Source of the DNA: a virus | Length of the DNA stretch: 64,000 bases | Strand: one strand, 5' to 3' | Virus record (IMG/VR): IMGVR_UViG_3300021091_000020 | Coordinates: 59,503 to 123,502 of that record | Part shown: positions 28,601 through 36,842 of the stretch, piece after piece | How positions within the stretch are numbered: the first letter of the stretch is position 1 | How the letters are laid out: each line of letters begins with the position of its first letter | Translations under genes and position numbers: made by a program | The notes under the pieces: model-generated | The model's input: only the letters and a program-made list of their open reading frames with translations | Told to the model about the DNA's origin: nothing | The model's database searches: none

Positions 28601-31600
28601 TTTGGATTTATTAATATAGAATTTAACTCTGATGTTGTTCTATTTGTTTTTGCCGTATCAAAATAATCAACAGCAGGTGCTTTATATTTTGTACCATCCC
28701 AATCAAAACGAGAACTTTCAGGAATATATTTTGAATCATATAATTGAGCAAATATATGGAAACCACCAAATGTTTTTGCAATAAATTTATCTTTTATACC
28801 AACCGTCATTATACCATCACGATAATCATTTGGGGTATTTATGATAAATTGAGTCCCAAATCTTCTAGCATTAGCATTTGGGTTATCAAAATAATCTACT
28901 GGAATTGGATTTGTAAAATTCTTTCTATCAGGTTTTCCATCCCAATCATATCGAGAAGAATTGCGAATATATTTTGTATCATATAATTGAGCAAACTTAT
29001 GGAAACCGGCGGTGGTAAATGAAATAAACCCATTTGTAAATTCTGATGTAGTTCTATTTGTTTGAGCAATATCAAAATAATTAACAACTGGCGCTTTATC
29101 TCTCGAACCATCCCAATTGTATTCTGATGATTCTGTAATGTATTTTGTATCATACTTTTGTGGGAATGTGTGAAAACCGCCTATTGTGTTTGCAATAAAT
29201 GATCTTGGGACATTAAATTGAGCAAGCAAAGAATTTTGTTCAGTAGCAGTTCTACTAGTTCCAGCAACATCAAAATAATTTACAGCAGGAGCAACTTGTT
29301 TGTCACCGTCCCAATCATATATCGAAGAACCACGAACATATTTTGTATCATATATTTGTGCAAACTTATGAAAACCAGCAGTTGTTTTTGGAACAAACCC
29401 GCTAGGAAATTCTGATGTAGTTCTATTTGTTCCGGCAACATCAAAATAATTTACAGTTGGTGCGTCTATTCTATTTCCATCCCAATCAAATCTAGATGTT
29501 TCTTCTATAAATTTAGTATCATATAACTGTGCAAATGTATGGAAACCTGTTGTTGTATTTTCAGCATACAAGTCAAAATAATTTACAGCAGGTGCCTTAT
29601 CACGTGTTCCATCCCAATCAAAGAATGATCTTTCTGGAATATATTTTGAGTCATATTTTCTAGCAAATGTATGAAAACCTGTTGTTGTAAAATCTTTACT
29701 TAAATCAAAATAATTTACAGCAGGTGCTTTTCTGCGTTCACCATTCCAATCAAATCTAGATCTTTCTGGAATATATTTTGTATCATATATTTGTGCAAAG
29801 GTATGAAAACCTGTTGAAGTAAATCGACCATTTATGTCAAAGTAATTTATAGCAGGTGCATTTACCCCAATACCATCCCAATCAAATTCTGACGAATCTT
29901 TAACAAATTTACTATCGTATTTTTGTGCAAATACATGAAAACCTGTTGTTGCATTTTTTAAATCAACATCAAAATAATTTACAGCAGGTGCATTTTTTCT
30001 TTTACCATCCCAATCGAATATGGATGCACCCCTCACATATTTGCTATCATATATGTCAGCTAATTTATGAAATCCTTTTTTTGTATATGTGGAATTTATA
30101 TCAAAGAAATTTACTTCTGGAGATTTTGTTCTCTTTCCATCCCAATCATATATTGAAGATTGATTGATATATTTTGTATCATATATTTGAGCAAAAGTAT
30201 GAAATCCTGCATTACTTTTTTCTTTATTAAAATCAAAATAATTTACATTAGGTGCTAAAGGTTTTTTGCCTTTCCATGTAAATCGTGATATATTATCAAT
30301 GTAATTTGATGTCAATGCGCTTGCAAATAAAGTAAAACCAGCATTCGTATGTTGATTTGTTACATCAAAAAAGTTTACATTTCGGACAGTTACAAATGAA
30401 TAATCAGATGTATCAGTATTGTACAAAGTTTCTCTTGGTTGTGCAAATGTTTTGAAACCCTTTGCATGTTCATCTATAATAAAATCAACAGACGGTGCAG
30501 TTTTTTTAATACCCGGCCAACCAAAAATTGAACTAAATTTATTAACTAAATCCGTAGACTTTTGATTTATACTAAATCCTCTAAAAAATCTATCATCAAA
30601 ATTGTTTACACCGGTTGGGTTATTGAATGAATATAAAGATTTTGTTGGGTTTTCATTTCTACCAGATGGATTGGTCTTGATTACATCATCTACATTATAG
30701 ATACTGTTATCTTTATCTTGTATAGTTTCACGACTATATCTCAACAAATCCGGTTCTTGTATTGGTCTTCTACTTTCAAGCATAGAATTTGAAACAAACT
30801 CTATTGTTTTTCCTTTTGGATTTAATTCACTTTCATCGGTAAAATGATTTGTTCCGGATTGTATTCTGAATACTTTTGTTTTTGGATCAGTAACAAGACC
30901 TTCCTTTATTGTATCTTTTATTATATTCGGTGTTGTATTTTCTTTATTTGATGGTTTAAATACCGTATTTAAAGCAATGTTTGGATTAACAACATTATTT
31001 ATCGGTGAAAATAAATTTTTATTTATTACTACCGATTGTTTTTCTCTGTTTATTGTAAGTGGTTTACCATCTATTTTTATTTCTGGAATAATAATGTTAT
31101 TTGTTTCTTCATTATTATCGGTTAATATATTTGGTGTTTGTTGTATTCTATCAACTGTTTGCTTAAATATTTCAGGATTTATACCAGATTGATTGTTATT
31201 CGTTCCTCTTTCTGTTTTTATTATCAATGTATTTGAAGAATTTAAGTTGTTTACAATTTCTTCTTGTTTTATTTCTCCAAATTTTGAAGTAACATTTTCT
31301 ATTGTAGATCTACCAAGTGAATATGTATCTACATCTATATTTTTTGGAGATAATCCTGATACGGAATTAAGCATCATGTCATCAAAATCTTTGCGTACAA
31401 TATCATCCAATTTTGATTTTTTTAGCCTTTCATCTATCGGTGTTTGCTTTGGTTTTTTTATTTCTGGTATAGACGTTAGTAATCTATCGGTAATAGGTTG
31501 ATTTGTTGCAAAACCTTTACTACTTTTTGCAACGGATGTTTGTGGACCTTCTTTTTCTTCTATGGAAGTTTCAGCTCTATATTTTGATAAGTCTGACTTT

Positions 31601-31617
31601 AAATCTAACAAAGACAT
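22678..31617 (-). CDS. Giant repeat-containing tail/baseplate protein (2979 residues)
   Basis: The largest gene here. Residues 1-370 are Asn/Thr-rich and likely disordered. Residues ~370-1465 hold 18 copies of a ~44-residue unit with the conserved phrases GFHTFAQ, YDTKYI, S-S-x-F-DWDG and APAVNYFD; some units carry insertions of 20-80 residues. Residues ~1465-2700 are non-repeated. The C-terminal ~200 residues before the tail (VSFNFTVHIGSRDEAKASW, RAPLCRLNIGNLF) match a domain seen in phage tail-tube/baseplate junction proteins. A Thr/Ala-rich end follows. It lies between the tape measure and the LysM-like protein. No membrane segment or enzyme motif. Start has AGGA seven bases upstream. Confidence 0.8.
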   Translation of the reverse strand: MSLLDLKSDLSKYRAETSIEEKEGPQTSVAKSSKGFATNQPITDRLLTSIPEIKKPKQTPIDERLKKSKLDDIVRKDFDDMMLNSVSGLSPKNIDVDTYSLGRSTIENVTSKFGEIKQEEIVNNLNSSNTLIIKTERGTNNNQSGINPEIFKQTVDRIQQTPNILTDNNEETNNIIIPEIKIDGKPLTINREKQSVVINKNLFSPINNVVNPNIALNTVFKPSNKENTTPNIIKDTIKEGLVTDPKTKVFRIQSGTNHFTDESELNPKGKTIEFVSNSMLESRRPIQEPDLLRYSRETIQDKDNSIYNVDDVIKTNPSGRNENPTKSLYSFNNPTGVNNFDDRFFRGFSINQKSTDLVNKFSSIFGWPGIKKTAPSVDFIIDEHAKGFKTFAQPRETLYNTDTSDYSFVTVRNVNFFDVTNQHTNAGFTLFASALTSNYIDNISRFTWKGKKPLAPNVNYFDFNKEKSNAGFHTFAQIYDTKYINQSSIYDWDGKRTKSPEVNFFDINSTYTKKGFHKLADIYDSKYVRGASIFDWDGKRKNAPAVNYFDVDLKNATTGFHVFAQKYDSKFVKDSSEFDWDGIGVNAPAINYFDINGRFTSTGFHTFAQIYDTKYIPERSRFDWNGERRKAPAVNYFDLSKDFTTTGFHTFARKYDSKYIPERSFFDWDGTRDKAPAVNYFDLYAENTTTGFHTFAQLYDTKFIEETSRFDWDGNRIDAPTVNYFDVAGTNRTTSEFPSGFVPKTTAGFHKFAQIYDTKYVRGSSIYDWDGDKQVAPAVNYFDVAGTSRTATEQNSLLAQFNVPRSFIANTIGGFHTFPQKYDTKYITESSEYNWDGSRDKAPVVNYFDIAQTNRTTSEFTNGFISFTTAGFHKFAQLYDTKYIRNSSRYDWDGKPDRKNFTNPIPVDYFDNPNANARRFGTQFIINTPNDYRDGIMTVGIKDKFIAKTFGGFHIFAQLYDSKYIPESSRFDWDGTKYKAPAVDYFDTAKTNRTTSELNSILINPNIPRQFYATTTAGFHIFAQKYDTKYIKYASLYDWDGVPDKTNFRNPIPVDYFDTLESNRTTSEANSLLAAFNRPKDFIAKTTAGFHIFAQKYDTKYIKDSSLYDWDGRADRTNFTNPIGVDFFDAFRSINRYRARFNVGDNNFLDNPGTTQNYEAYNLRSPIGGFSFLKTIGTKDAYIKKTLSGFDIFAEHYISKYIPGASRFDWDGTRDKAPAVDYFDSARGRDAFIRFNLGGGDYLRGIQVMASKYPAFTTVGGVQRRFDFKIEGVTYAGFHTFAQKYDTQYIMNTDQYGWVGNVDRLTFKNPLPVNFFDNPSMRMVEGLGSSSDNIDGNSKPGTTNATPVVINGQLNNNSSQINPGSILHQLGMVGNKDPYIHKTTAGFHILAKIYDSKYVPDSSIFDYDGTKLNAPAVNYFDKNNLFTRSGFHTFALGLDSKYIEDSSYFDWNGIRTNAPAVTFFPQIEPKTDHARKIVLFSIQNSPNVQIGRAGVNPPELFRKEGLDPGFRTFFINKTQTAYSPYLSELSVLATADPYTDFFPAPNGFSYPTDFDKSGRDPGRLGNASGLVQGIRGFVPFLGTLNRPTFDQNEQNLQTTRFLLRLMNRLGVGNQYYDSTLGSKYSFTDAKQKYTRFFSFFSNTTKSIRPGNTYPFKQSDGFLPFMTLFYGTKYPIIMPTIENYSEILRANNVNSDQRFVREALVSQVVYSVAHGHKQGTLSTLDNGSEQEFLNTYLPDSLGKRPWSSKMGNLLFATMANQYPQYTSDKTNRFYGYRRPTTYFTDLQGDNANSQKFIGGPYEQQLKNGWWAQPIDNDEAALKNITNDGSGGRYENITNQIGFSVQDDSSANLVRRYGFLGRWAIKSGALEKEYNKFDLRKDSYNPDLIWDQPYYTSNIGANWGWGVLSCGRNSPSTLLDRSLADLQRIGKWMTSGKGLLWIVKQFGLQFMNPYMDSWNEPFDVFQTRSSTDSGPNRQTYTLGNSVLPGFGDGSSNPDQVRSTDPNIFMPSPTMLYNPFSTIISAVGKGIGLHWQRHWGSTGFGFNGVMQQPPNYRELLFTTQYSVAAGQGDPVSTTDANNNLAYRPTLGNITGNPNQRQNVPQDLNRGYEAQTTYRNKTGFIDQNIAGINYLKRSFHRRLNGDWMIPAEENPNWNAVRADHDLDMDSSISGRQSAGNQLSQGTAEALDYFEEPTRRNAITRQRRYNRLIGLMKELLPQSFAPILLRAPNVETQGFDNSMEYDVAGGGFDFSDISTQYSGPAQSANTTATYTNPGNPVTVPQSVDPISELRVKSSNSLKSTHRQRLTDGEIIRISSTFGGASSFLGIGGTVISKSRHKLIGTYSTHGPELTQDGILEGKQRETFFAIDFYSTYKDRLLKVQNALRSTSTVPQNELGGDLYAITTGLATKNKDRLNGIFDVHGIYEPNDPQHPFRGENVTIQPITTRKINAMDTFNFPYESSQNRLRNTTVQEITSGRGSANTTMDTINANINNIAIDNVKHFKTSPWYSKNRFGSTSPASSRPPIPATRINPGVNYFNPSWTPNRSEKWNDFRWDIDDFDATNVGAASPRNTTVWPTVMAFKFSTHPAVVDYDQNNLETKFGLGKHGDPGSDRGNPRVTNIIYEKVQTAIMGPLFTPALVAGATGRGVAFRTFPVPIVKAAAAGAPPYQFRGDRINIIDYKRANVALNHELVYEKGAFDNINNPGKDDLIEFYFSSIVLDGHNYCPAEVIVFRAIFDSITDNHKPSWSAVKYMGRGDPLYTYDGYERDVSFNFTVHIGSRDEAKASWRKLNYLAGWTAPEYTSAGFIRAPLCRLNIGNLFRKMPGYISNLSYTFDNANGTWETAHLEGDRYNVATDASIVAESAPGALQLPKTIQVSVGFVPIGVYRPERYGVFYPLYDDRMGGGSIETGLIPDASMGTPRVNWFNPFDNIAMPGPAANPTATATSTTIAGGDQDAIEYMAVAPGEEGAIPAAALTATGAP
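27220..30510 (-). repeat. In-gene tandem repeat array, about 132-bp unit, 18 copies
   Basis: Coding-strand array encoding the GFHTFAQ...YDTKYI...DWDG...NYFD units of the giant protein. Copies are diverged at DNA level but keep the protein phrase. Unit length is about 44 codons where uninterrupted; several copies bear longer insertions. Boundaries are approximate. Confidence 0.85.
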
Positions 31618-31637
31618 TAGTTTTCCTATTATTTCAT

Positions 31638-31645
31638 ATAAATAT
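31638..31645 (-). promoter_or_regulatory. Late-type promoter motif
   Basis: Coding strand ATCATATTTATATGAAA, 21 bases upstream of the giant repeat gene start at 31617; the shortest distance in the main set. Confidence 0.45.
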
Positions 31646-31664
31646 GATATAGTTGAAAATGTTA

Positions 31665-34600
31665 TTACATAGAACGACCATATGTATTATCTGTACCAAT
31701 TTGATATGTTTTCTTAAAATCACCCTTTCCATTTATTTCCTCTACCGTTTTGTCACCAATCTGAATTATAGTTGGTGTACTTGCCATTGAAGATATAATT
31801 GATATAAGTTGATCCATTTTTTGTTCCAACCCACCACCGCCACCAGCAGTTGCACCACCTGCACCGGGTGCACCGGCTGCTCCACCTGCACCAGCTGTTC
31901 CAACTGCTTCGGTTGTTTGTCCAACTGTTGATATTCCACCGGCTTTTGCAGGAGAGGCGGAAGCGCCACCCTTTTCTTCCCCACCGCCACCAAACAAAGA
32001 ACCTATACTACTTACAATCGAACCTATTTTACTTCCACCACTGGCTTTATCAACAGCAGACATTACTTCTTCTAATTTATCAAAGTTTACATTTTGGAGT
32101 GTGTTTGAAAGCATTGTCATGGCAGCAGAAAGTTCTACAATTGCCTTAGCTATACCAGATAATTTTTCTGGCTGAATGTCTTTCATTATAGTTTGTAATT
32201 GACTTAATGGACTTTCACCACCTAATAGTCCACCGATTGCATTTCCTATACCGTCTGCAATAGCACCTGCACCGGAACCACCACCAAAACCAGCGAGAGC
32301 GAGACCTAAAGCAGTTATACCACCGGCAATTTTTAATAAGTTATCCCCATCAAGTGTTGTTAGTCCCATCAACTTATCAATAACTTGTGATATACCACCT
32401 GCAACTGCTTCTATTATTTTAACAATTGCATCACCAATTGTTGTTATTATAGAGTTTATACCTTCAAATGCAACTTGCATTAAAGGAACAACCTCTTTCA
32501 TTGCCTTCCCTAATACCCACATAGCACCTGCAAAGACTATCAATGCCAATCCTAAAACAGCCAATACACCCGCACCAACTAAAAATACAGGAGCAAATGA
32601 ACCCAATAAAGCAGCAACACCAACTAATGCTAAAAGTGCAACACCGGCTTTTGCCATATCTTCCCACGATATTGACATAAATAATTGTAATGCCGCACCG
32701 ATTACATAAAGAGCGGCACCAAGAATTAACATAGCAGCTGCACCTTTTATCATATCTTCTTTTACTTTACCTATCAGGTAAGCAACACCAGCCAAACCTA
32801 ATAATGCAACACCGGCTTTTGCCATGGCAGCCCAATCTACTTTCATAAATTCTTGAACAGCTTTAGCAGTTACCCAAAGAGCTGCAGCGACTACCAACAA
32901 TGCAGCTGCACCCATTAACATTTTTTTAGCATCCATTTTATTAAATGCCTCTACCAATGAGTCTAAAAATCCACCACCACCTTTAGCAGCTTTTCCACCT
33001 GGCATTTTTGGTGTCTTTGGTGCCTTACCTTTTTTGCCACCAAGTCCTAATAGTTTTTTACCCATGTCACCTGCTGCATCTTTTATTTTATCTTCTATTT
33101 TTTCTTTAACTATATTTCCAAAGTCTGATGCCTTTTCCTTTAGCATATCAAGACCTTTACCGATAGCAGCTTTACCAGCAAATAATCCGCCAAGCAAGGT
33201 AACTGATTTTAATATACCACCGAAACCGGCTTCACTTGATTCTGCAGCTTTACCGGCTTCCGTTATACCACCGGTTATATTTTGTGTTTTATCCTCTACA
33301 CCACCAAAAAAACCTAAAACTGATGATACAGGTCCTATTAATGTTGATAATGCACCAAAAAGAGTTTTAACGATTGGAATAATACCCTTTATTACACCAG
33401 AAACAGATTCAACTATATTATCAAAATCGCCACCTGCATCAGCGGCATCCAACATACCGTGTACCATTTCGAGTATTGGTGTTAATAATTTTGATAGTTT
33501 CTCTTGTAGTTTTTGAACAATATTTGCCATTTTTTCTTTAATAGCAGCAGATTCTTTTTCTTTTGCCATTTTTTCTATTTCGGCCTTTAATGCACCGTCT
33601 GCCGTTTCACCTGCAATTTTTTTCAGTTCTTCAGCGTTTTTGGCTTGTAATTCATCCATTCTTTGTTGAGACACACCCAATTTTTGTAGTTTATCTGCAT
33701 TTGTAAGCATAGTAGTCATTTCTTCAACAGACATACCCATAGCATCTGCCATTGCCTTTTGTTGAATACGATTCATCTTTGTGAAATCTTCAAGACCACC
33801 TGCTTGTTTTAACAATTCATCTTGTAATCCAGCAATATCACCATTCAATGCAAGTTCACGTGCTTTGTCCAATTGAAGATTTTTACCAGTCAATACACGG
33901 GCTTCCATTTCTTTTTCAAGTGATTGTTCAATATCGAGCATACCATCACCAATATCTTGAACTTTTTTCAAATCGTGACCAAGTAATTTTGCCTTTTGAG
34001 CAGCAGCTGCAAGTGCAGACGGTATACCTTTGAATGCAACTGCAACTTCTTTTGGAACACTAGCAAGTGCTTTCATGGCCTGTTTGCTTGTCATCAATCC
34101 ACCACCCATTTTAGCAGCAGTTCCTGCAAGTTCACCCATACTTTTACCAGTTATAGATGAAAGACTGTGCATAGATTCTACTTCTTCTTTGGACATTTGG
34201 AATTTTTCTGTAAGTAATGTTGCATCTTTTACAAGTTGTTTTGCTGCAGGATTTCCACTGGCAAGTTGAGCACCAATATCTAATCCACCCATCATATCGG
34301 AAACCATACCAATATTTTTAACAACTTCTTTTGAATTTACTCCAACAACTTTCATTTCACCGGCTATATCTACTGATGTATCTCGTAAGGCCGCTGCTTC
34401 TTTTCTGGTGTACCCAAAATCTTTACCTATATCAGCTACTTCTTCATCCACTGCACTAAATGCACCTATTAAGAAATTAACTGCACCGGTTAATAATCCT
34501 ATACCCAACCCAGCCATCAATTTTGGTGCCATTGAAATCATACTACCCAATGCGGAACCTGCATCCTTAAATGCCTCGGCAGGACTATTTTTACCTTTTA

Positions 34601-35570
34601 TAGCACCTAATGCTGAAGTAAATGCGGTAGACATTTTTTTGTTTACATTATTTGCCGCTTTATCTATACCCAACGCATTTGTTATAGCATCTCCACCTGG
34701 AAGTTTTTTTACCCATCCCCCCATTGTATCACCAACTTTACTACTTGCCGTATTCAAAGTTGCCATACTATCATTTTGTTCTTTTATCTTTGCATTAGCA
34801 ACATCAAGTTGAGTAACTTTATCTAACATTATAGCAAGTGAATCAAGTTGTAATTTTTTTCCTTCACTTGTTAGGTTATTGTTTCCATGTTCTATCTCAT
34901 ACATTCTTACAAGAATTGCCTCTCTTGTTTTATCTGTATCAACAATAGTTGCCTTACCTTTTAATGCATCAGCCGATGATTTTAGCATTGCAGTTTCGAG
35001 TCTTTCTACATCTGAAGCAATATCTACTGTTTCTGCAAGTTCATCTTTAAAGTCTGCACCATATGTTGAAAGATCACGAGTACCAATTCCACCTCGTTCA
35101 AGAGTTTTAACCATTTTCTCTGCAACATTTACAGTCAAACCTATGTTTTCGGCATTTTTTCTTGCTTCTTCCGGAAGTGTTGATAATATGGCTTGTGTTT
35201 TGAAAGATGTTTTACCAAAATCATCCATAATAGTTTGACCGGTAGACAATTTTTGGAGGTAATCATCTGCTAAATTTACTTGTCCCTCTAATCCCTTTGT
35301 AGCATAATCTTGTGCTTTTTTTGCAGATTCAGTTCTTTTTTCAGTATCTTTGTCTATCTTTTCAATTTTTTTGCGTATTTCTTCTTCTTTCTCTACGCTA
35401 TCAAGGCGCAAAGTTTCCAGTTTTATTATTTTTTCTAGATTAGCAACAGACTTTTGTTCTGTTGATTCAATCTTATTTTTTAAATCAAGAATAGCCGCTT
35501 CAATTTTTTTTCGTTCTTCGGATATGACGCGTATCTGTTCTTCTAATTTTTTTTCATTTTCCGATGCCAT
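31665..35570 (-). CDS. Tail tape measure protein
   Basis: 1301 residues. Sets tail length and enters the cell with DNA. Residues 1-95 are a long Glu/Lys coiled coil, the middle is Ala/Gly/Met-rich helix, residues ~880-1025 hold several very hydrophobic helices (for example LLVVAAALWVTAKAV), and the C-terminal part is Gly/Ala low complexity ending in DNTYGRSM. It lies directly after the tail-chaperone pair, the standard position. GGAAGG precedes the ATG. A zinc-peptidase or lytic domain is not visible. Confidence 0.9.
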   Translation of the reverse strand: MASENEKKLEEQIRVISEERKKIEAAILDLKNKIESTEQKSVANLEKIIKLETLRLDSVEKEEEIRKKIEKIDKDTEKRTESAKKAQDYATKGLEGQVNLADDYLQKLSTGQTIMDDFGKTSFKTQAILSTLPEEARKNAENIGLTVNVAEKMVKTLERGGIGTRDLSTYGADFKDELAETVDIASDVERLETAMLKSSADALKGKATIVDTDKTREAILVRMYEIEHGNNNLTSEGKKLQLDSLAIMLDKVTQLDVANAKIKEQNDSMATLNTASSKVGDTMGGWVKKLPGGDAITNALGIDKAANNVNKKMSTAFTSALGAIKGKNSPAEAFKDAGSALGSMISMAPKLMAGLGIGLLTGAVNFLIGAFSAVDEEVADIGKDFGYTRKEAAALRDTSVDIAGEMKVVGVNSKEVVKNIGMVSDMMGGLDIGAQLASGNPAAKQLVKDATLLTEKFQMSKEEVESMHSLSSITGKSMGELAGTAAKMGGGLMTSKQAMKALASVPKEVAVAFKGIPSALAAAAQKAKLLGHDLKKVQDIGDGMLDIEQSLEKEMEARVLTGKNLQLDKARELALNGDIAGLQDELLKQAGGLEDFTKMNRIQQKAMADAMGMSVEEMTTMLTNADKLQKLGVSQQRMDELQAKNAEELKKIAGETADGALKAEIEKMAKEKESAAIKEKMANIVQKLQEKLSKLLTPILEMVHGMLDAADAGGDFDNIVESVSGVIKGIIPIVKTLFGALSTLIGPVSSVLGFFGGVEDKTQNITGGITEAGKAAESSEAGFGGILKSVTLLGGLFAGKAAIGKGLDMLKEKASDFGNIVKEKIEDKIKDAAGDMGKKLLGLGGKKGKAPKTPKMPGGKAAKGGGGFLDSLVEAFNKMDAKKMLMGAAALLVVAAALWVTAKAVQEFMKVDWAAMAKAGVALLGLAGVAYLIGKVKEDMIKGAAAMLILGAALYVIGAALQLFMSISWEDMAKAGVALLALVGVAALLGSFAPVFLVGAGVLAVLGLALIVFAGAMWVLGKAMKEVVPLMQVAFEGINSIITTIGDAIVKIIEAVAGGISQVIDKLMGLTTLDGDNLLKIAGGITALGLALAGFGGGSGAGAIADGIGNAIGGLLGGESPLSQLQTIMKDIQPEKLSGIAKAIVELSAAMTMLSNTLQNVNFDKLEEVMSAVDKASGGSKIGSIVSSIGSLFGGGGEEKGGASASPAKAGGISTVGQTTEAVGTAGAGGAAGAPGAGGATAGGGGGLEQKMDQLISIISSMASTPTIIQIGDKTVEEINGKGDFKKTYQIGTDNTYGRSM

Positions 35571-35589
35571 GACCTTCCGGATAAATTAA

Positions 35590-35626
35590 AAACAAAATGG
35601 TCTACATACTATAAATATGTAGACCA
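35590..35626 (-). terminator. Hairpin terminator upstream of tape measure
   Basis: Stem TGGTCTACAT / ATGTAGACCA (10 bp), then a T-rich TTTTGTTTTT. The loop contains a late-type motif, so termination and re-initiation signals are combined. Confidence 0.7.
35611..35618 (-). promoter_or_regulatory. Late-type promoter motif inside terminator loop
   Basis: Coding strand TACATATTTATAGTATG, 41 bases upstream of the tape measure start at 35570. Confidence 0.5.
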
Positions 35627-35631
35627 CAAAT

Positions 35632-35883
35632 TTATCTTCTTGCCGGCGGTTTACTAAATTTTGGAACTTTTGATTGAGACTTTGAAATTTCTGCTTGTTC
35701 CGCTTTATTTTTTTCATCAACCGCTTTTTGAATTTGTTTAAGATAATATCTTCTTAAATGTATTGGTAAATCGTAAACTTCACCCCAAGTAAAACCACCT
35801 TTACCATAATAACAAACAGAAAATATTTCTTCATGTAAACCTATTTTATACTCAGGTGTTAGGCCAAAAAAATGACACCTCAA
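35632..35883 (-). CDS. Frameshift-dependent tail assembly chaperone extension
   Basis: An 83-codon frame that has no ATG; the only nearby start is TTG with no well-spaced ribosome binding site. It overlaps the end of the 288-residue gene by 32 bases, and both frames read through a run of seven T. A +1 (or -2) shift there would join SFF to FGLTPEYKIGLHEEIF and yield a fusion of about 370 residues. The segment FTWGEVYDLPIHLRRYYL is typical of phage tail proteins that aid assembly. Position just before the tape measure matches the G/GT chaperone pair of other tailed phages. Confidence 0.65.
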   Translation of the reverse strand: MRCHFFGLTPEYKIGLHEEIFSVCYYGKGGFTWGEVYDLPIHLRRYYLKQIQKAVDEKNKAEQAEISKSQSKVPKFSKPPARR

Positions 35884-36718
35884 GCGGTATATCCATCTCC
35901 TTTACCTCACCTGTTATGTCAGAGACAAATGTGAAAGTCATATCTAAATCTGGTGAAAACTCTTTAATAAATTGTCTCAATGCTCGTGAATCAGATGCAA
36001 ATAATTCGTTATCAACAAAATTATCAACGGTTGCTCTTCCACGTTCTCCATCAACTGCAACTATAACATATTTGAGTCTTGTTGTTAGTTCCTTATCAAT
36101 TCCAGTTTTAACAAGAGCTTTATTCATTGTTTTCAATTCATTCTTGATTTGTTTTTCAATATCATGTGTTAAAAGTCTGAATGTAACAGTTCTATTTGAA
36201 ATTGGAAGTGTGTAATCAAATTCGGTTGCTCTGCTCTCAAATGGCGAATAATCGACCTCCTTGTGCTCAATTTGAGTTAAATCTATTGTTAGTTTTTGTT
36301 TGTTGCCGGGTGAGAATGGATCATCAATTTCTACCGTATACTCTTTACCATAACCCAAAACTCTGGCTGCAACCATAATTGCATTTTTATCACCTACATA
36401 TAAGTCACCGTAATTTATTGGAGTAACAATCAAAGACTCAAATAATTTATCTAAAACTACGCCTTGTTTTATTAAATTCTGCGAAGTTAAAATATCTTCT
36501 TCCCTTGCCGTCATATATTTCATTTCAATAAAACCATCTGCAAGTGGATGTCCTTCTGAATAAACCAATCCTTTTGATGGCAATGGCACGATTTCTGTTG
36601 GAAAGTTTGATTTTTTAATATTAGTCTGTTTGTGTTCGGCTACTAATCGTGCCTTTAAATCTGCATCAGACGTACCGTTATCGATCGGTACATCATAACC
36701 TGTTGGAATTTTTGTCAT
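35852..36718 (-). CDS. 26: T4 gp26-like baseplate hub / tail assembly protein
   Basis: 288 residues. It contains VPLPSKGLVYSEGHPL, KYMTAREEDILTSQNLI and GDKNAIMVAARVLGYG, which I recognise as the conserved core of T4 gp26-type proteins. These act in hub assembly and, by position, as the short form of a tail chaperone that keeps the tape measure soluble. It ends in FFWPNT just after the seven-T frameshift site. Start has AGGA upstream, with a late-type motif 49 bases upstream. Confidence 0.75.
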   Translation of the reverse strand: MTKIPTGYDVPIDNGTSDADLKARLVAEHKQTNIKKSNFPTEIVPLPSKGLVYSEGHPLADGFIEMKYMTAREEDILTSQNLIKQGVVLDKLFESLIVTPINYGDLYVGDKNAIMVAARVLGYGKEYTVEIDDPFSPGNKQKLTIDLTQIEHKEVDYSPFESRATEFDYTLPISNRTVTFRLLTHDIEKQIKNELKTMNKALVKTGIDKELTTRLKYVIVAVDGERGRATVDNFVDNELFASDSRALRQFIKEFSPDLDMTFTFVSDITGEVKEMDIPLEVSFFWPNT

Positions 36719-36766
36719 AACTAATCCTATAACATTGTTTGTAATAAAACTTTTTAATTTACTAAT

Positions 36767-36774
36767 ATAAATAT
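36767..36774 (-). promoter_or_regulatory. Late-type promoter motif
   Basis: Coding strand CCCATATTTATATTAG, 49 bases upstream of the start at 36718, immediately after the hairpin at 36775-36801. Confidence 0.5.
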
Positions 36775-36801
36775 GGGTATACCGAAAAAATCAGTATACC
36801 C
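36775..36801 (-). terminator. Hairpin after tail tube gene
   Basis: GGGTATAC / GTATACCC, 8-bp stem with an 11-base loop, 42 bases past the tail tube stop. The following bases are A/T mixed, so termination may be partial. Confidence 0.6.
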
Positions 36802-36842
36802 GTATTTTTAATTTCATCCTTAATATAACAATACAAAATGTA

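Noticed and set aside
27220-30510. Regularly spaced repeats resembling a CRISPR array
   Set aside because: The period is about 132 bp, copies are diverged, and the reading frame stays open throughout; the repeats are coding units of the giant protein.
33034-33516. Plus-strand open frame of 160 codons
   Set aside because: Antisense shadow of the Ala/Gly-rich tape measure gene.
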